NCBI GenBank assembly: GCA_009786075.1
Contig: WQTX01000008.1
Coordinates: 1-49,735, forward strand
Direction: 5' to 3'
DNA from: Bacteroidota bacterium
GTDB lineage: Bacteria; Bacteroidota; Bacteroidia; Bacteroidales; UBA1715
Length of the DNA: 49,735 nt
Part shown: one piece after another, positions 16,147 to 24,759 of the stretch
Position numbering within the stretch: the stretch's first letter is position 1
Layout: every line of letters starts with the position of its first letter
Notes under the pieces: generated by a model
What the model was told of the DNA's origin: nothing
The model's input: the letters and a program-made list of their open reading frames with translations, nothing else
Database searches by the model: none
Program-made: the position numbers and the translations under genes

Positions 16147-17445
16147 ATGGACCCGTCGGAAAAAAATTGGCTCTATGCTTTTGAACAAGAACTGCAAGCA
16201 CTTCCACACGAAAAGTGGCAGGAGCAATTTGCGTATATGCTTGAAAAAGATATAAACATCGACGATTTCATACACTTCTACGTTCACAATTCAGGTATTT
16301 TTTACGGACATTCGGTAAAACATTTTTTATATACCAATGCCGACATTCAAACATGGAACAATGCCGATAATTTTAAAATTGCCATTGTTGAAGGCTTAGT
16401 ACTTGTGTATTATTTATTTCACAAGCAACAATTAACCGACAAAACTTCGCACGAAATTATTCACGATGCACTCGAATGTATTGAGCATTTTTATTTGCTT
16501 TTTTCTATTACCGATTCTATTTTTACAAAAAACCGAAGTTTGCTTCGCAAAAAAAGTGAGCGGTATCAAAAACTTGAAGCAATCATAGACCATCGAGTAA
16601 ACAACCCTTCGATGCTGAAAAAAGGCTTTTGGAAAGGTTCGCAATTCAATGTTTTTGCGTATTTGGATTTGTATTTTTTCTATTATTGGTTACAAAAAGA
16701 ATACATTTACGAACAAAAAAACGAAATCAAAAATACCATTGTAACCGCTACGATAGCGGCTTCGTACATTGATAAACAATTGACCGACAATGAACAATTT
16801 CTTGTTTCGTACTTTATAGCATCGGGTAATTTTTCGCCCGAACACGAAAATATGTTGCAGACAAAACTGCAAACAGGTTGCACACTAAACAATATTACCT
16901 ACACTCCCACTCTACCCTACGCCATACAATTGCTTGTGTACGAATATGCAATTTTGACAATAATAAGCGATAAAAATTTCAATCTGTGGCAAGAACAATT
17001 TTTAGTACAACTTGCACAACATTTGCACATAAAACCTTTCGATGCACAACACAGCATTATGTTGATACAAAATTTTGTTCTTCAAAATCATGACAATATT
17101 TTATACTTGAATGTTAAAAACAATTTTGATGCGCTCAGTAAGAATTTCTCTTTGCAAATTCAAAGTTTTTTCACAAAAAACAAAGTGAAACTTGTAAACG
17201 AAATAATGGAAAGCAAAGAACTTGTAGAACTTTTGTGGAAAGCAAAAGATGAAAAACTTACCGATGAAGAACGTAAAAAAGTAAAATCGCAAATTATTGA
17301 TATTGCAAAAACACTTCCTTCACTTGCAATTTTTATGATACCCGGAGGCTCAATTTTATTGCCAATTCTTTATAAAATCCTACCCGAAGAACTTATTTTG
17401 CCGAGTTCGTTTCAGTCGAATAAGATACAAGGAACAAGGGATTAG
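16147..17445 (+). CDS. LETM1-related protein
   Basis: 432 aa. Most of the protein is helical with no family I recognise, though residues about 185-320 have the spacing of TerB-like helical domains. The C-terminus (about 345-420) carries the LETM1 signature: SKELVELLWKAKDEKLTDEE, a KSQIIDIAKTLPSLAIFMIP segment and GGSILLPILYKILPEELILP. Similar Bacteroidota proteins are annotated as LETM1-related biofilm-associated proteins. The hydrophobic C-terminal stretch may be a membrane segment. Mitochondrial LETM1 is linked to cation exchange; a bacterial role is not established. The tail IQGTRD and stop come from a GGGATTAG-type repeat. Confidence 0.75.
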   Translation: MDPSEKNWLYAFEQELQALPHEKWQEQFAYMLEKDINIDDFIHFYVHNSGIFYGHSVKHFLYTNADIQTWNNADNFKIAIVEGLVLVYYLFHKQQLTDKTSHEIIHDALECIEHFYLLFSITDSIFTKNRSLLRKKSERYQKLEAIIDHRVNNPSMLKKGFWKGSQFNVFAYLDLYFFYYWLQKEYIYEQKNEIKNTIVTATIAASYIDKQLTDNEQFLVSYFIASGNFSPEHENMLQTKLQTGCTLNNITYTPTLPYAIQLLVYEYAILTIISDKNFNLWQEQFLVQLAQHLHIKPFDAQHSIMLIQNFVLQNHDNILYLNVKNNFDALSKNFSLQIQSFFTKNKVKLVNEIMESKELVELLWKAKDEKLTDEERKKVKSQIIDIAKTLPSLAIFMIPGGSILLPILYKILPEELILPSSFQSNKIQGTRD

Positions 17446-17577
17446 GAGACGAGGGATTAGGGACAAGGGACGAGATACAAGGGACGAGATACAAGAAACG
17501 AGGAATTAGTAAACCTAAAATCCTCGTTCCTTGTACCTAAACCCTTGTATCTAAACCCTTGTACCTAACAAACAAAC
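17427..17577. repeat. ACAAGGGA-type repeat cluster with long inverted repeat between convergent genes
   Basis: Iterated GATACAAGGGACGAGATACA-type units on the left face CTTGTACCTAAACCCTTGTA-type units on the right, giving a long imperfect hairpin. It encodes the end of the LETM1-related protein (GTRD-stop) on one strand and the end of IspF (LLGTRV-stop) on the other. Confidence 0.8.
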
Positions 17578-18027
17578 CGCCATTGCGGCAATCCCTTCTT
17601 TTCTGCCCACAAAACCAAGTTTTTCGGTTGTGGTTGCTTTTATTGAAATATTGTCTTCGGTTATGTCCATTACCTGCGCCAACACTCTCTGCATTTCGGG
17701 TATGTACGGGTTGAGCTTCGGTTGTTCGGCACAAATAGTTGCGTCAATATTACCTACTTCAAACCCTTTTTCCCGTATGAGTTTCATGGTTTTGGCAAGT
17801 AAAATTTTGCTGTCAATGTTTTTAAATTCGCTACCGGTGTCGGGAAAGTGAAAACCTATATCGCGCATATTGGCTGCACCGAGCAAAGCATCGCACACAG
17901 CATGAATAAGCACATCGGCATCGGAATGACCAAGCAAACCGTGAGTGTGCGGAATTTGTATACCGCCAAGCCACAATTCTCGGTTTTCTACCAATTGATG
18001 TACGTCGTAACCTTGACCTATACGCAT
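17551..18027 (-). CDS. ispF: 2-C-methyl-D-erythritol 2,4-cyclodiphosphate synthase
   Basis: 158 aa, normal length. Zinc ligands D8 and H10 (GYDVH) and H42 (DADVLIH) are present, as are HSDAD (34-38), IGFHFPD (57-63) and the C-terminal KATTTEKLGFVGR. It converts CDP-methylerythritol 2-phosphate to the cyclic diphosphate in the MEP pathway. The final residues TRV and the stop lie in a repeat. An 8-base tandem repeat starts 6 bases upstream of the ATG, so the ribosome-binding region and promoter lie in or beyond it. ispD is 12 kb away rather than adjacent. Confidence 0.96.
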   Translation of the reverse strand: MRIGQGYDVHQLVENRELWLGGIQIPHTHGLLGHSDADVLIHAVCDALLGAANMRDIGFHFPDTGSEFKNIDSKILLAKTMKLIREKGFEVGNIDATICAEQPKLNPYIPEMQRVLAQVMDITEDNISIKATTTEKLGFVGRKEGIAAMAVCLLGTRV

Positions 18028-18033
18028 TTTTTT

Positions 18034-18137
18034 AGACTTTTAGACTTTTAGACTTTTAGACTTTTAGACTTTTAGACTTTTAGACTTTTAGACTTTTAGA
18101 CTTTTAGACTTTTAGACTTTTAGACTTTTAGACTTGC
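18034..18137. repeat. AGACTTTT tandem array (about 12.5 units of 8 bases)
   Basis: AGAC recurs every 8 bases from 18034 to 18130. The array ends at 18137 and is followed to about 18180 by degenerate GTCT-containing sequence (TATTAGTCTTGTGTCTACTA) of opposite sense that can pair with it. It occupies almost all the space between the porV stop and the ispF start, both on the minus strand. Confidence 0.95.
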
Positions 18138-18177
18138 GTCTATTAGTCTTGTGTCTACTAGTCTTACGTCTATTAGT

Positions 18178-19368
18178 CTATGAACGTGTTCCCAAATCGA
18201 AACTCAAAGAGAAACGGAAAGTATTGGCAAGTGGCGAATTTGTTCCTTGTATTGGTATCAAATATGCCACATCAATTCCGAATACATTCATTTTAAGCCC
18301 CAAACCAACGGTAAAATATTTTCTATTTCCTTTGGTTTTTGCTTCGTGGAAATAACCGCCACGCAATGCGAATTGTTTGTTGTACCAATACTCCACACCG
18401 CCGCTTATCATTATTTCCTCCATTTCTTCTCTGAAACCACCCGGAGCATCTACGAATGATTGAAAAATACCGGTAATAGGCGACACATTAGGGTCTTTAC
18501 CTGCTACAATCGCTCCTTCGGAATTTCTTAGTGGTGGAGTTGGTACCAATAATTTATTCAAATCGAGGTAAAAACCCAAATCATTGTGTTTATCAACTTC
18601 GAGATTTAAACCTGCGCCAAGTTTTAAATTGGTAGGAATAAAGTCTTTTATGTCTTGTGTGTACGCTATTTTCGAACCAATATTTGAAATATTGAAACCC
18701 GCACGGAAAGCAGCGGGCATAGCACCCAAATGAATTTTATCTTCAAAATACGTTCCCGAAATGTCGGCAGCTACGGCTGTACCTGCTTTAAATTCGTCTT
18801 TGGCAGCAGAGGCATTCAAATTCGAGTAAATAAAACGTCCGGTAAGACCCATTACAAATTTATCGGCAAGTTTGCGTGAATACGAAAAATCTACGGCAAA
18901 TTCGGTAGGCGAAATATTGTAACCCATAGGTTCGCCCGTTTCGTCATACGCAGGAATATCGCCTATTGAAAAATAACGTAACCCTGCTCCTACTGCATCA
19001 GTGTTACTTTTCAATTTTTTATAGCCCGAAGCATAAAATAACCATATATCGTTGGTAATATTCGCCAACCAAGGTGTAACAGCAAGTCCCACTCCCATAT
19101 CGCTTTTTGCAAGCACATATTTCGAAGCATTCCATTGTTGCGACCACACATCGGTGGTAGTTCCCGCACCCAAATCGCCCATACCGCCACCGCGCGAATC
19201 GGCAGCAATTGTCAAAAACGGTACCGCTGTGGTTATAGTATTATACCGTAAGTCTTTACCTATGTTATGTCCGGCATCTGGTGTGCCCGGTGTTATTTGT
19301 TGTGCAACTATGTGATTTGAAAATGCAATAAGAAGGGCTGCTGAAACTGCTTTGAACGTGTTTTTCAT
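18178..19368 (-). CDS. porV: PorV, type IX secretion outer-membrane shuttle protein
   Basis: 396 aa with a signal peptide (MKNTFKAVSAALLIAFSNHIVAQ, split near residue 22). The mature start, TAVPFLTIAADSRGGGMGD, and the later DVWSQQWNASKYVLAKS and MGYNISPTEFAVDFSYSR blocks are typical of PorV/LptO. PorV is a 14-stranded barrel that binds the C-terminal signal of type IX cargo and delivers it to the PorU sortase. porU, often the neighbour, is not here. The last codons and stop (GTRS) abut the degenerate part of the 8-base array. A TATATTTG -7 box lies at 19399-19392. Confidence 0.93.
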   Translation of the reverse strand: MKNTFKAVSAALLIAFSNHIVAQQITPGTPDAGHNIGKDLRYNTITTAVPFLTIAADSRGGGMGDLGAGTTTDVWSQQWNASKYVLAKSDMGVGLAVTPWLANITNDIWLFYASGYKKLKSNTDAVGAGLRYFSIGDIPAYDETGEPMGYNISPTEFAVDFSYSRKLADKFVMGLTGRFIYSNLNASAAKDEFKAGTAVAADISGTYFEDKIHLGAMPAAFRAGFNISNIGSKIAYTQDIKDFIPTNLKLGAGLNLEVDKHNDLGFYLDLNKLLVPTPPLRNSEGAIVAGKDPNVSPITGIFQSFVDAPGGFREEMEEIMISGGVEYWYNKQFALRGGYFHEAKTKGNRKYFTVGLGLKMNVFGIDVAYLIPIQGTNSPLANTFRFSLSFDLGTRS

Positions 19369-19391
19369 AATGGATGTTAAATTTAATTGTG

Positions 19392-19399
19392 CAAATATA
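19392..19399 (-). promoter_or_regulatory. -7 box of porV
   Basis: The minus strand reads TATATTTGC, matching TAnnTTTG plus the usual following C, about 25 bases before the ATG at 19368. No clear -33 TTG is present. Confidence 0.5.
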
Positions 19400-19457
19400 T
19401 AGTATTTTTCATAAACGAAAAATATTAGGTAATATTATTCATATATAAAAAGTTTTT

Positions 19458-22253
19458 TTACATTTTCCCTCGCAAAAACTGCGCAGTATAAGAATTTTTA
19501 CATTCGCAAACCTGTTCCGGCGTGCCGGCACACACAATTGTTCCGCCTCGTTCGCCGCCTTCGGGTCCAATGTCGATAATCCAATCGGCGCATTTTATTA
19601 CATCAATATTGTGTTCAATTACCACAACGCTGTGTCCTTTGGCAATCAATCGTTTGAAGGATTCTAATAATTTATGTATATCGTGAAAATGAAGTCCGGT
19701 AGTTGGCTCGTCGAAAATAAACAGGCAGGATTGATTACTTGCCTCTTTGCTCAAAAACGATGCAAGTTTTACCCGTTGGCTTTCGCCACCCGAAAGCGTG
19801 CTCGACGATTGCCCCATTTTCATATAACCCAAACCAACAGCTTGGAGCGGCATAATTTTTTCTACAATTTTTCGTGGCGTGGCAGCTTTGTCCTGTGCAA
19901 AAAATTCTATGGCGTCGTCAACAGTCATTTCCAAAATATCAAAAATAGATTTTTTGCGATACTGCACTTCTAAAACCTCGTCTTTAAATCGCTGACCGTT
20001 GCAGGCTTCGCACACCAATTCCACATCTGCCATAAATTGCATGGCAACTTTTATTGTTCCCTCGCCCTGACATTCCTCACAACGCCCACCGTCGGTGTTA
20101 AACGAAAAATGCGCCGGTTTGAAACCCATTTGCTTCGCCATTGGCTGGTCGGAATAGAGTTTGCGAATTTCGTCGTAGGCTTTCAAATATGTAACCGGAT
20201 TGGAACGTGAAGAACGCCCAATAGGATTTTGGTCGACAAATTCAACCGAAAAAACAGTATTTTCAATGCCGTCAATACTATCAAAACTACCCATTTCAAT
20301 GCCACTTCCACCCAACCCGCGAGCAACGGCAGGATACAAAATTTTATGTATCAACGACGATTTTCCGCTACCTGAAACGCCGGTAACAACCGTAAAAACG
20401 CCCAACGGAATTTCAACATCTATGTTTTTTAAATTATTTTCACGAGCACCTCTTATGGTAATCGCTTGTTTCCACGCTTTGCGCTCTGCAGGAACTTCTA
20501 TATTTCTTCGTCGGCACAAATAATCGGCAGTAAGCGAATTTTGTGCTTTTTCCAACTCCTGTATGGTTCCTTGAAACACCAACTCGCCGCCAAGCGAGCC
20601 GGCTCCGGGACCAATGTCGATAATTTGGTCGGCAGAGCGCATAATTTCTTCATCGTGTTCCACAACAATCACGGTATTGCCCAATTGTTGCAAATCGCGC
20701 AACACACCTATTAATAAATGTGTATCTCTGGGGTGTAAACCAATACTCGGCTCGTCTAAAATATACAAAGAACCTACCAAGCTGCTACCCAACGATGTAG
20801 CCAAATTTATACGCTGACTTTCGCCACCCGAAAGCGAATTTGAAAGACGGTTTAAAGTCAAATACCCCAAACCGACATTTTGCAAAAATCCCAATCGAGA
20901 CCCGATTTCAACAACAATTCTGTGTGCAATTTTTTCTTCGTGCTCGGTTAATTGCAAATTTGCAAAAAACGGCACAAGGTCGCTTATCGGCATTTGCACC
21001 AATGTGTCAATCGACGTGCCGGCAACTTTCACATACAACGCCTCAGGTTTCAATCGTGAGCCATGACAAGTTGGGCAGGTAGTTTTTCCACGATAACGTG
21101 AAAGCATTACACGGTATTGGATTTTATAGGTATTTTCTTCAACCATTGCGAAAAATTGGTCGATGCCGCCAAAATATTCGCAGCCGTGCCACAACATATT
21201 TTTTTGTTCCTGCGAAAGTTCGTGATATGGTTTGTGAATAGGAAATTTGCATTTTTCGGCATTGTGCACCAAAGCCATTTTCCATTCGTTCATTTTGTCG
21301 CCACGCCAGCAGGCAACGGCATCGTCCCACACCGAAAGCGATTCGTTGGGAATAACCAACTTGGGGTCAATTCCCATAGTTTTTCCGAAACCTTCGCAGG
21401 TGGGGCACGCTCCCATAGGGCTGTTAAAACTAAACGTATGCACCGTTGGCTCTTCAAATTGAATGCCGTCGGCTTCAAAATCGTTGGAAAAATCGCAACG
21501 TTCAAATGTGCCGTTTTCTTGTTCAATAAAAATTACGCAGGTATTATTCCCTTCGTAAAAAGCCGTTTGCACCGAATCGGCTATACGAGCCTGTTCGTCG
21601 GTGGAAACGAGCACACGGTCGATAAGCAAAAAACTATCGGTAAGCGAAATTGGCGTTTTTTGTTCTAAAATTTCATCAATGCGCACAACTGCATTTTTCA
21701 CAAATAAACGGGTAAAACCTTGTTGCAATAAATTTTCTAATGTTCGTATAAGCGTTTTTTTATCTGCTTGCAAAGCGGTGGTAATAAATGCTTTTTTGCC
21801 TTCGTTTTGCAACAATTTTTCAAGCACATCATTTACCGAATGTCGTTTTACCTCAACGCCCGAAACAGGCGAAAACACCCTGCCAATGCGAGCATAAAGC
21901 AATTTCAAATAATCGTAAATCTCGGTAGAAGTTCCCACCGTAGAACGAGGATTAGTGGTATTTACCTTTTGCTCAATAGCAATTGCCGGTGGAATACCGC
22001 CAATATAATCAACTTCGGGCTTGTGAATTTTTCCCAAAAATTGCCGTGCATACGCCGACAAACTTTCAACATAACGGCGTTGTCCTTCGGCATAGAGCGT
22101 ATCGAACGCAAGCGACGATTTGCCGCTGCCGGAAAGTCCGGTAACTACAATTAGTTGGTTGCGCTCGATTGTTAGGGAGAGATTTTTTAGGTTGTGGACG
22201 CGGGCGCGCTTTATTTGTATGGTGGCGGAGTGCAGTGTGTGTGGTGATTTCAT
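19458..22253 (-). CDS. uvrA: UvrA, nucleotide excision repair ATPase
   Basis: 931 aa, full length. It has two ABC modules, each with a Walker A (GLSGSGKSS near 40, GVSGSGKSS near 620) and a signature LSGGESQR. The zinc modules [16 protein letters not shown] and the pair CEECQGEG / CEACNGQR are intact. UvrA scans DNA with UvrB and loads it at bulky lesions. Its ATG overlaps the stop of the DNA methyltransferase gene (ATGA), so uvrA is translationally coupled to a restriction-modification system, an unusual arrangement. No LexA-type box is evident in the short upstream space. Confidence 0.97.
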   Translation of the reverse strand: MKSPHTLHSATIQIKRARVHNLKNLSLTIERNQLIVVTGLSGSGKSSLAFDTLYAEGQRRYVESLSAYARQFLGKIHKPEVDYIGGIPPAIAIEQKVNTTNPRSTVGTSTEIYDYLKLLYARIGRVFSPVSGVEVKRHSVNDVLEKLLQNEGKKAFITTALQADKKTLIRTLENLLQQGFTRLFVKNAVVRIDEILEQKTPISLTDSFLLIDRVLVSTDEQARIADSVQTAFYEGNNTCVIFIEQENGTFERCDFSNDFEADGIQFEEPTVHTFSFNSPMGACPTCEGFGKTMGIDPKLVIPNESLSVWDDAVACWRGDKMNEWKMALVHNAEKCKFPIHKPYHELSQEQKNMLWHGCEYFGGIDQFFAMVEENTYKIQYRVMLSRYRGKTTCPTCHGSRLKPEALYVKVAGTSIDTLVQMPISDLVPFFANLQLTEHEEKIAHRIVVEIGSRLGFLQNVGLGYLTLNRLSNSLSGGESQRINLATSLGSSLVGSLYILDEPSIGLHPRDTHLLIGVLRDLQQLGNTVIVVEHDEEIMRSADQIIDIGPGAGSLGGELVFQGTIQELEKAQNSLTADYLCRRRNIEVPAERKAWKQAITIRGARENNLKNIDVEIPLGVFTVVTGVSGSGKSSLIHKILYPAVARGLGGSGIEMGSFDSIDGIENTVFSVEFVDQNPIGRSSRSNPVTYLKAYDEIRKLYSDQPMAKQMGFKPAHFSFNTDGGRCEECQGEGTIKVAMQFMADVELVCEACNGQRFKDEVLEVQYRKKSIFDILEMTVDDAIEFFAQDKAATPRKIVEKIMPLQAVGLGYMKMGQSSSTLSGGESQRVKLASFLSKEASNQSCLFIFDEPTTGLHFHDIHKLLESFKRLIAKGHSVVVIEHNIDVIKCADWIIDIGPEGGERGGTIVCAGTPEQVCECKNSYTAQFLRGKM

Positions 22254-23119
22254 AAAGCCACTCTTTGTAAACAGGTTTTTTCTTCGTCGTACAATTCTGC
22301 AAACAAAGAAGGCTGCTCTTTATAATTATTTCTTTTTTCTAATATACTTTGTATTCGGTATTCGTCTTTAATTGTTCCACCATTGCTTAATCTATCTAAA
22401 ATCATTTGATAATATTCAGGGTGCAATTCGCAACTAATATAATTCCGTTCCAAATTTTTACACAAAACCAATTCGCTGCCACTTCCGCCAAAAAGAATAA
22501 AACAATCATCATTTTTCTGCGTGCAAGATTTAATCAACATTTCAACTAACGGCAAAGGAATTTGACATGAATGAAATGTTTTATCTTTACTTACATTTTT
22601 TACCAAATCGTAATAAAACCAACTGTATGGCATACGCCCGATATGACCGGCGGCAATTCTGCCCATTATTCGTTTATCGGTTGGATTTTGATATGGAACA
22701 GCAACATTATTTTTATAAAAAGTATTGTTTTTATTTTTTGTAGCGTGAAGAATTGAACGGTGTGCAGTTGTAAATTTCGATGGAGACATTCCTACATTTG
22801 TATTGTATATCCAAACATAATCATTGACATTGAAAGCATTGTCATCTAAGTATTTAACCCGTAAATGAGCATTTTGTTTTGGATAATTCATCATAAAAAG
22901 ATTGCCGGTGGGTTTCAAAACTCGCATACATTCTTTTGTTAATTCTATGTACCAATCAATGTAATCATTCCATTTTTGCGTGTAATTTTTTCCTGCATAA
23001 TTAACCCCAACATTATAATCGGGGTCGCCATAAATCATATCCAACGAATTGTCGGGCAAAGATTTAAGTACTTTCAATACATCTTTGTTAAAAACTTTAT
23101 TTCTGAAACTCTCTAACAT
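22250..23119 (-). CDS. Type II DNA methyltransferase (N6-adenine or N4-cytosine, beta class)
   Basis: 289 aa. The catalytic motif IV is DPDY at 32-35 (a variant of DPPY), and the AdoMet motif I is LFGGSGSE at 209-216. The order IV, recognition region, I defines the beta class. The space between them, with LHATKNKNN near 124-132, should set the target sequence, which cannot be read from sequence. It starts 2 bases after the restriction gene and overlaps uvrA by 4 bases, giving an R-M-uvrA transcription unit. AT-rich codon use compared with uvrA suggests transfer. Confidence 0.88.
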   Translation of the reverse strand: MLESFRNKVFNKDVLKVLKSLPDNSLDMIYGDPDYNVGVNYAGKNYTQKWNDYIDWYIELTKECMRVLKPTGNLFMMNYPKQNAHLRVKYLDDNAFNVNDYVWIYNTNVGMSPSKFTTAHRSILHATKNKNNTFYKNNVAVPYQNPTDKRIMGRIAAGHIGRMPYSWFYYDLVKNVSKDKTFHSCQIPLPLVEMLIKSCTQKNDDCFILFGGSGSELVLCKNLERNYISCELHPEYYQMILDRLSNGGTIKDEYRIQSILEKRNNYKEQPSLFAELYDEEKTCLQRVAL

Positions 23120-23121
23120 AA

Positions 23122-23958
23122 TTAATTGATTTTGATGAGTTTGTACGAAACTGATTTTATGAATTTGATAGAAGTTATGTCTAATGGATTTTCAAACGTG
23201 TAATTCCACAATTTAATTGTGTCGTTTTCTTTTCCTTTTTCACGAACTACATAAACACAATAAATATCTTTAATTTTGCCCTTTAATTCATAGTGTTTGT
23301 TGGCATTATAGTAATATAAAAATGGGTGATAAATCTGGTAAATACTGAAACTGTCAGGTTTTCCATTTTTACCCTCAAATATTCCAATATTTCCCTGAAA
23401 TTCAATAGTTAAATCAACTTCAATTTGAATGTTTTTGAGTTCCATTTTAGTTCCTTCGCCAAAATAATATTCAAACGAAGTTTTTGTTCGGTGCGGGAAA
23501 TACGTTTTTGGACGTTTCAGAATATCAACATCGTTGAATTCGGAATCTTTTTCAAAAAGAAAATGGTGCAAAATTCGCTGATTGTTCACAACTGAAAGAA
23601 TGTTGCTTTCGCTTGTGTTATACTGATTTAAAAGTGATTTTTTATATTCCCAATCAATTTTTTCTTGAATTGGCTCAAAATTGTGATATACTTTGTCAAT
23701 ACCCTTTATGAACTTGTGATTTCCGCTCCCAATATGAATTATTGCATAGTCATTTTCAAGCAAAATTTCCGGCAATTTTGCTTTATTATCAAGTTTTGTA
23801 ACATCAAATGGATTTCCAAAACCAATTTCTTTGCACACATCTTTCACAAGATTGTTGTGAAAAACAAAATCATTGTTTTGCTTACAAATTGTAAAAAGTC
23901 GCTCAATTACTTGGTCTTTTTTACTTTCATTTTTTTTCTTTTGTTTTGTTTTCTGCAT
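23122..23958 (-). CDS. Type II restriction endonuclease, PD-(D/E)XK fold
   Basis: 278 aa with a lysine-rich N-terminus. Around residues 178-198 the sequence IQIEVDLTIE...IGIFEGKNG fits the nuclease core with D182, E195 and K197; it is followed by SIYQIYHPFLYYY, a conserved helix in several restriction enzymes. Its place immediately before a beta-class methyltransferase supports the call more strongly than the motif does. The specificity is unknown. Base composition is lower in GC than its neighbours. It begins 12 bases after the upstream membrane-protein gene. Confidence 0.75.
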   Translation of the reverse strand: MQKTKQKKKNESKKDQVIERLFTICKQNNDFVFHNNLVKDVCKEIGFGNPFDVTKLDNKAKLPEILLENDYAIIHIGSGNHKFIKGIDKVYHNFEPIQEKIDWEYKKSLLNQYNTSESNILSVVNNQRILHHFLFEKDSEFNDVDILKRPKTYFPHRTKTSFEYYFGEGTKMELKNIQIEVDLTIEFQGNIGIFEGKNGKPDSFSIYQIYHPFLYYYNANKHYELKGKIKDIYCVYVVREKGKENDTIKLWNYTFENPLDITSIKFIKSVSYKLIKIN

Positions 23959-23970
23959 ATTCTTACAAAA

Positions 23971-24645
23971 CTATAATTTTTCTTTCAATTTTTCTTTACC
24001 CTTCCTCATTTCAGCCCACACCCCCAAAATCGAAAACAACAGGGTTGCATAGTAGCCAACGCCAAAACCAGCGATAATATCGGCACGTGCGGCAAATATA
24101 AATACATACATTACAATAAAAATTCCTACCAAAAATTCGGAAGCAATGTATAAATCGAGTTCTCTATAGCGTTTGGTTTTCAATAGATACCAGCCGACTA
24201 TGGCACCGCCAATTAAAAACAATAAAAAAAACAGCCAAAATGAAATACCCGAAAATAATGTTAGCATTGGCAGAAACATCAACAACAGCATAATTCCATT
24301 GCGTATGTTTTCTATTATTGCAACATTTTTTCCGGAAATTGTAATCTTAAATACATCTAAAAAAATATTGTATAGCGCAATAGGCGGCAATATGTACATC
24401 ACATAAGCTATGTACATAGACGTCGAACCGCCGCCCAACATGCCGGCTATACTAATTGCGCTACCCGACATAAGACTGCCCGATACAAGAGGTATTTCAA
24501 ATCCGCTTATTCCCCGAATGGAACCGGAAAACCACGGAAGAAAAAACGAACCCAACAAGCATAACGAGAAAACGGTACGCAAGCCAAAACTGCCTTTTAG
24601 CATTTTTTTGTCGTGATATTCAGTTTTTATTTCTTTATCATTCAT
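23971..24645 (-). CDS. Multi-pass membrane protein, function unknown
   Basis: 224 aa with five or six predicted membrane helices (for example TVFSLCLLGSFFLPWFSG near 24-41, IMLLLMFLPMLTLFSG near 118-133 and FLVGIFIVMYVFIFAA). Both ends are charged (MNDKEIKTEYHDKK, RKGKEKLKEKL), as in cytoplasmic tails. The GISGFEIPLVSGSL block resembles small uncharacterised membrane proteins. It is the first gene of the run that continues into the restriction-modification pair, with a gap of 12 bases, but there is no reason to assign it to that system. Confidence 0.7.
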   Translation of the reverse strand: MNDKEIKTEYHDKKMLKGSFGLRTVFSLCLLGSFFLPWFSGSIRGISGFEIPLVSGSLMSGSAISIAGMLGGGSTSMYIAYVMYILPPIALYNIFLDVFKITISGKNVAIIENIRNGIMLLLMFLPMLTLFSGISFWLFFLLFLIGGAIVGWYLLKTKRYRELDLYIASEFLVGIFIVMYVFIFAARADIIAGFGVGYYATLLFSILGVWAEMRKGKEKLKEKL

Positions 24646-24759
24646 CTCTTTTTCAATAACTGTAATGGTTTCAATGTTTTCACACTATATTGTGAGTAAA
24701 AACCAGCAACAAAATTACACTTTTTTGGCAAATAATTACAATTAATAGTGTATCATATA

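Noticed and set aside
18034-18137. CRISPR array
   Set aside because: The 8-base units follow each other with no spacers and there are no cas genes; it is a simple tandem repeat.
21117-21668. 183-codon plus-strand ORF opposite uvrA
   Set aside because: uvrA is full length with all motifs on the other strand; the ORF has no independent support.
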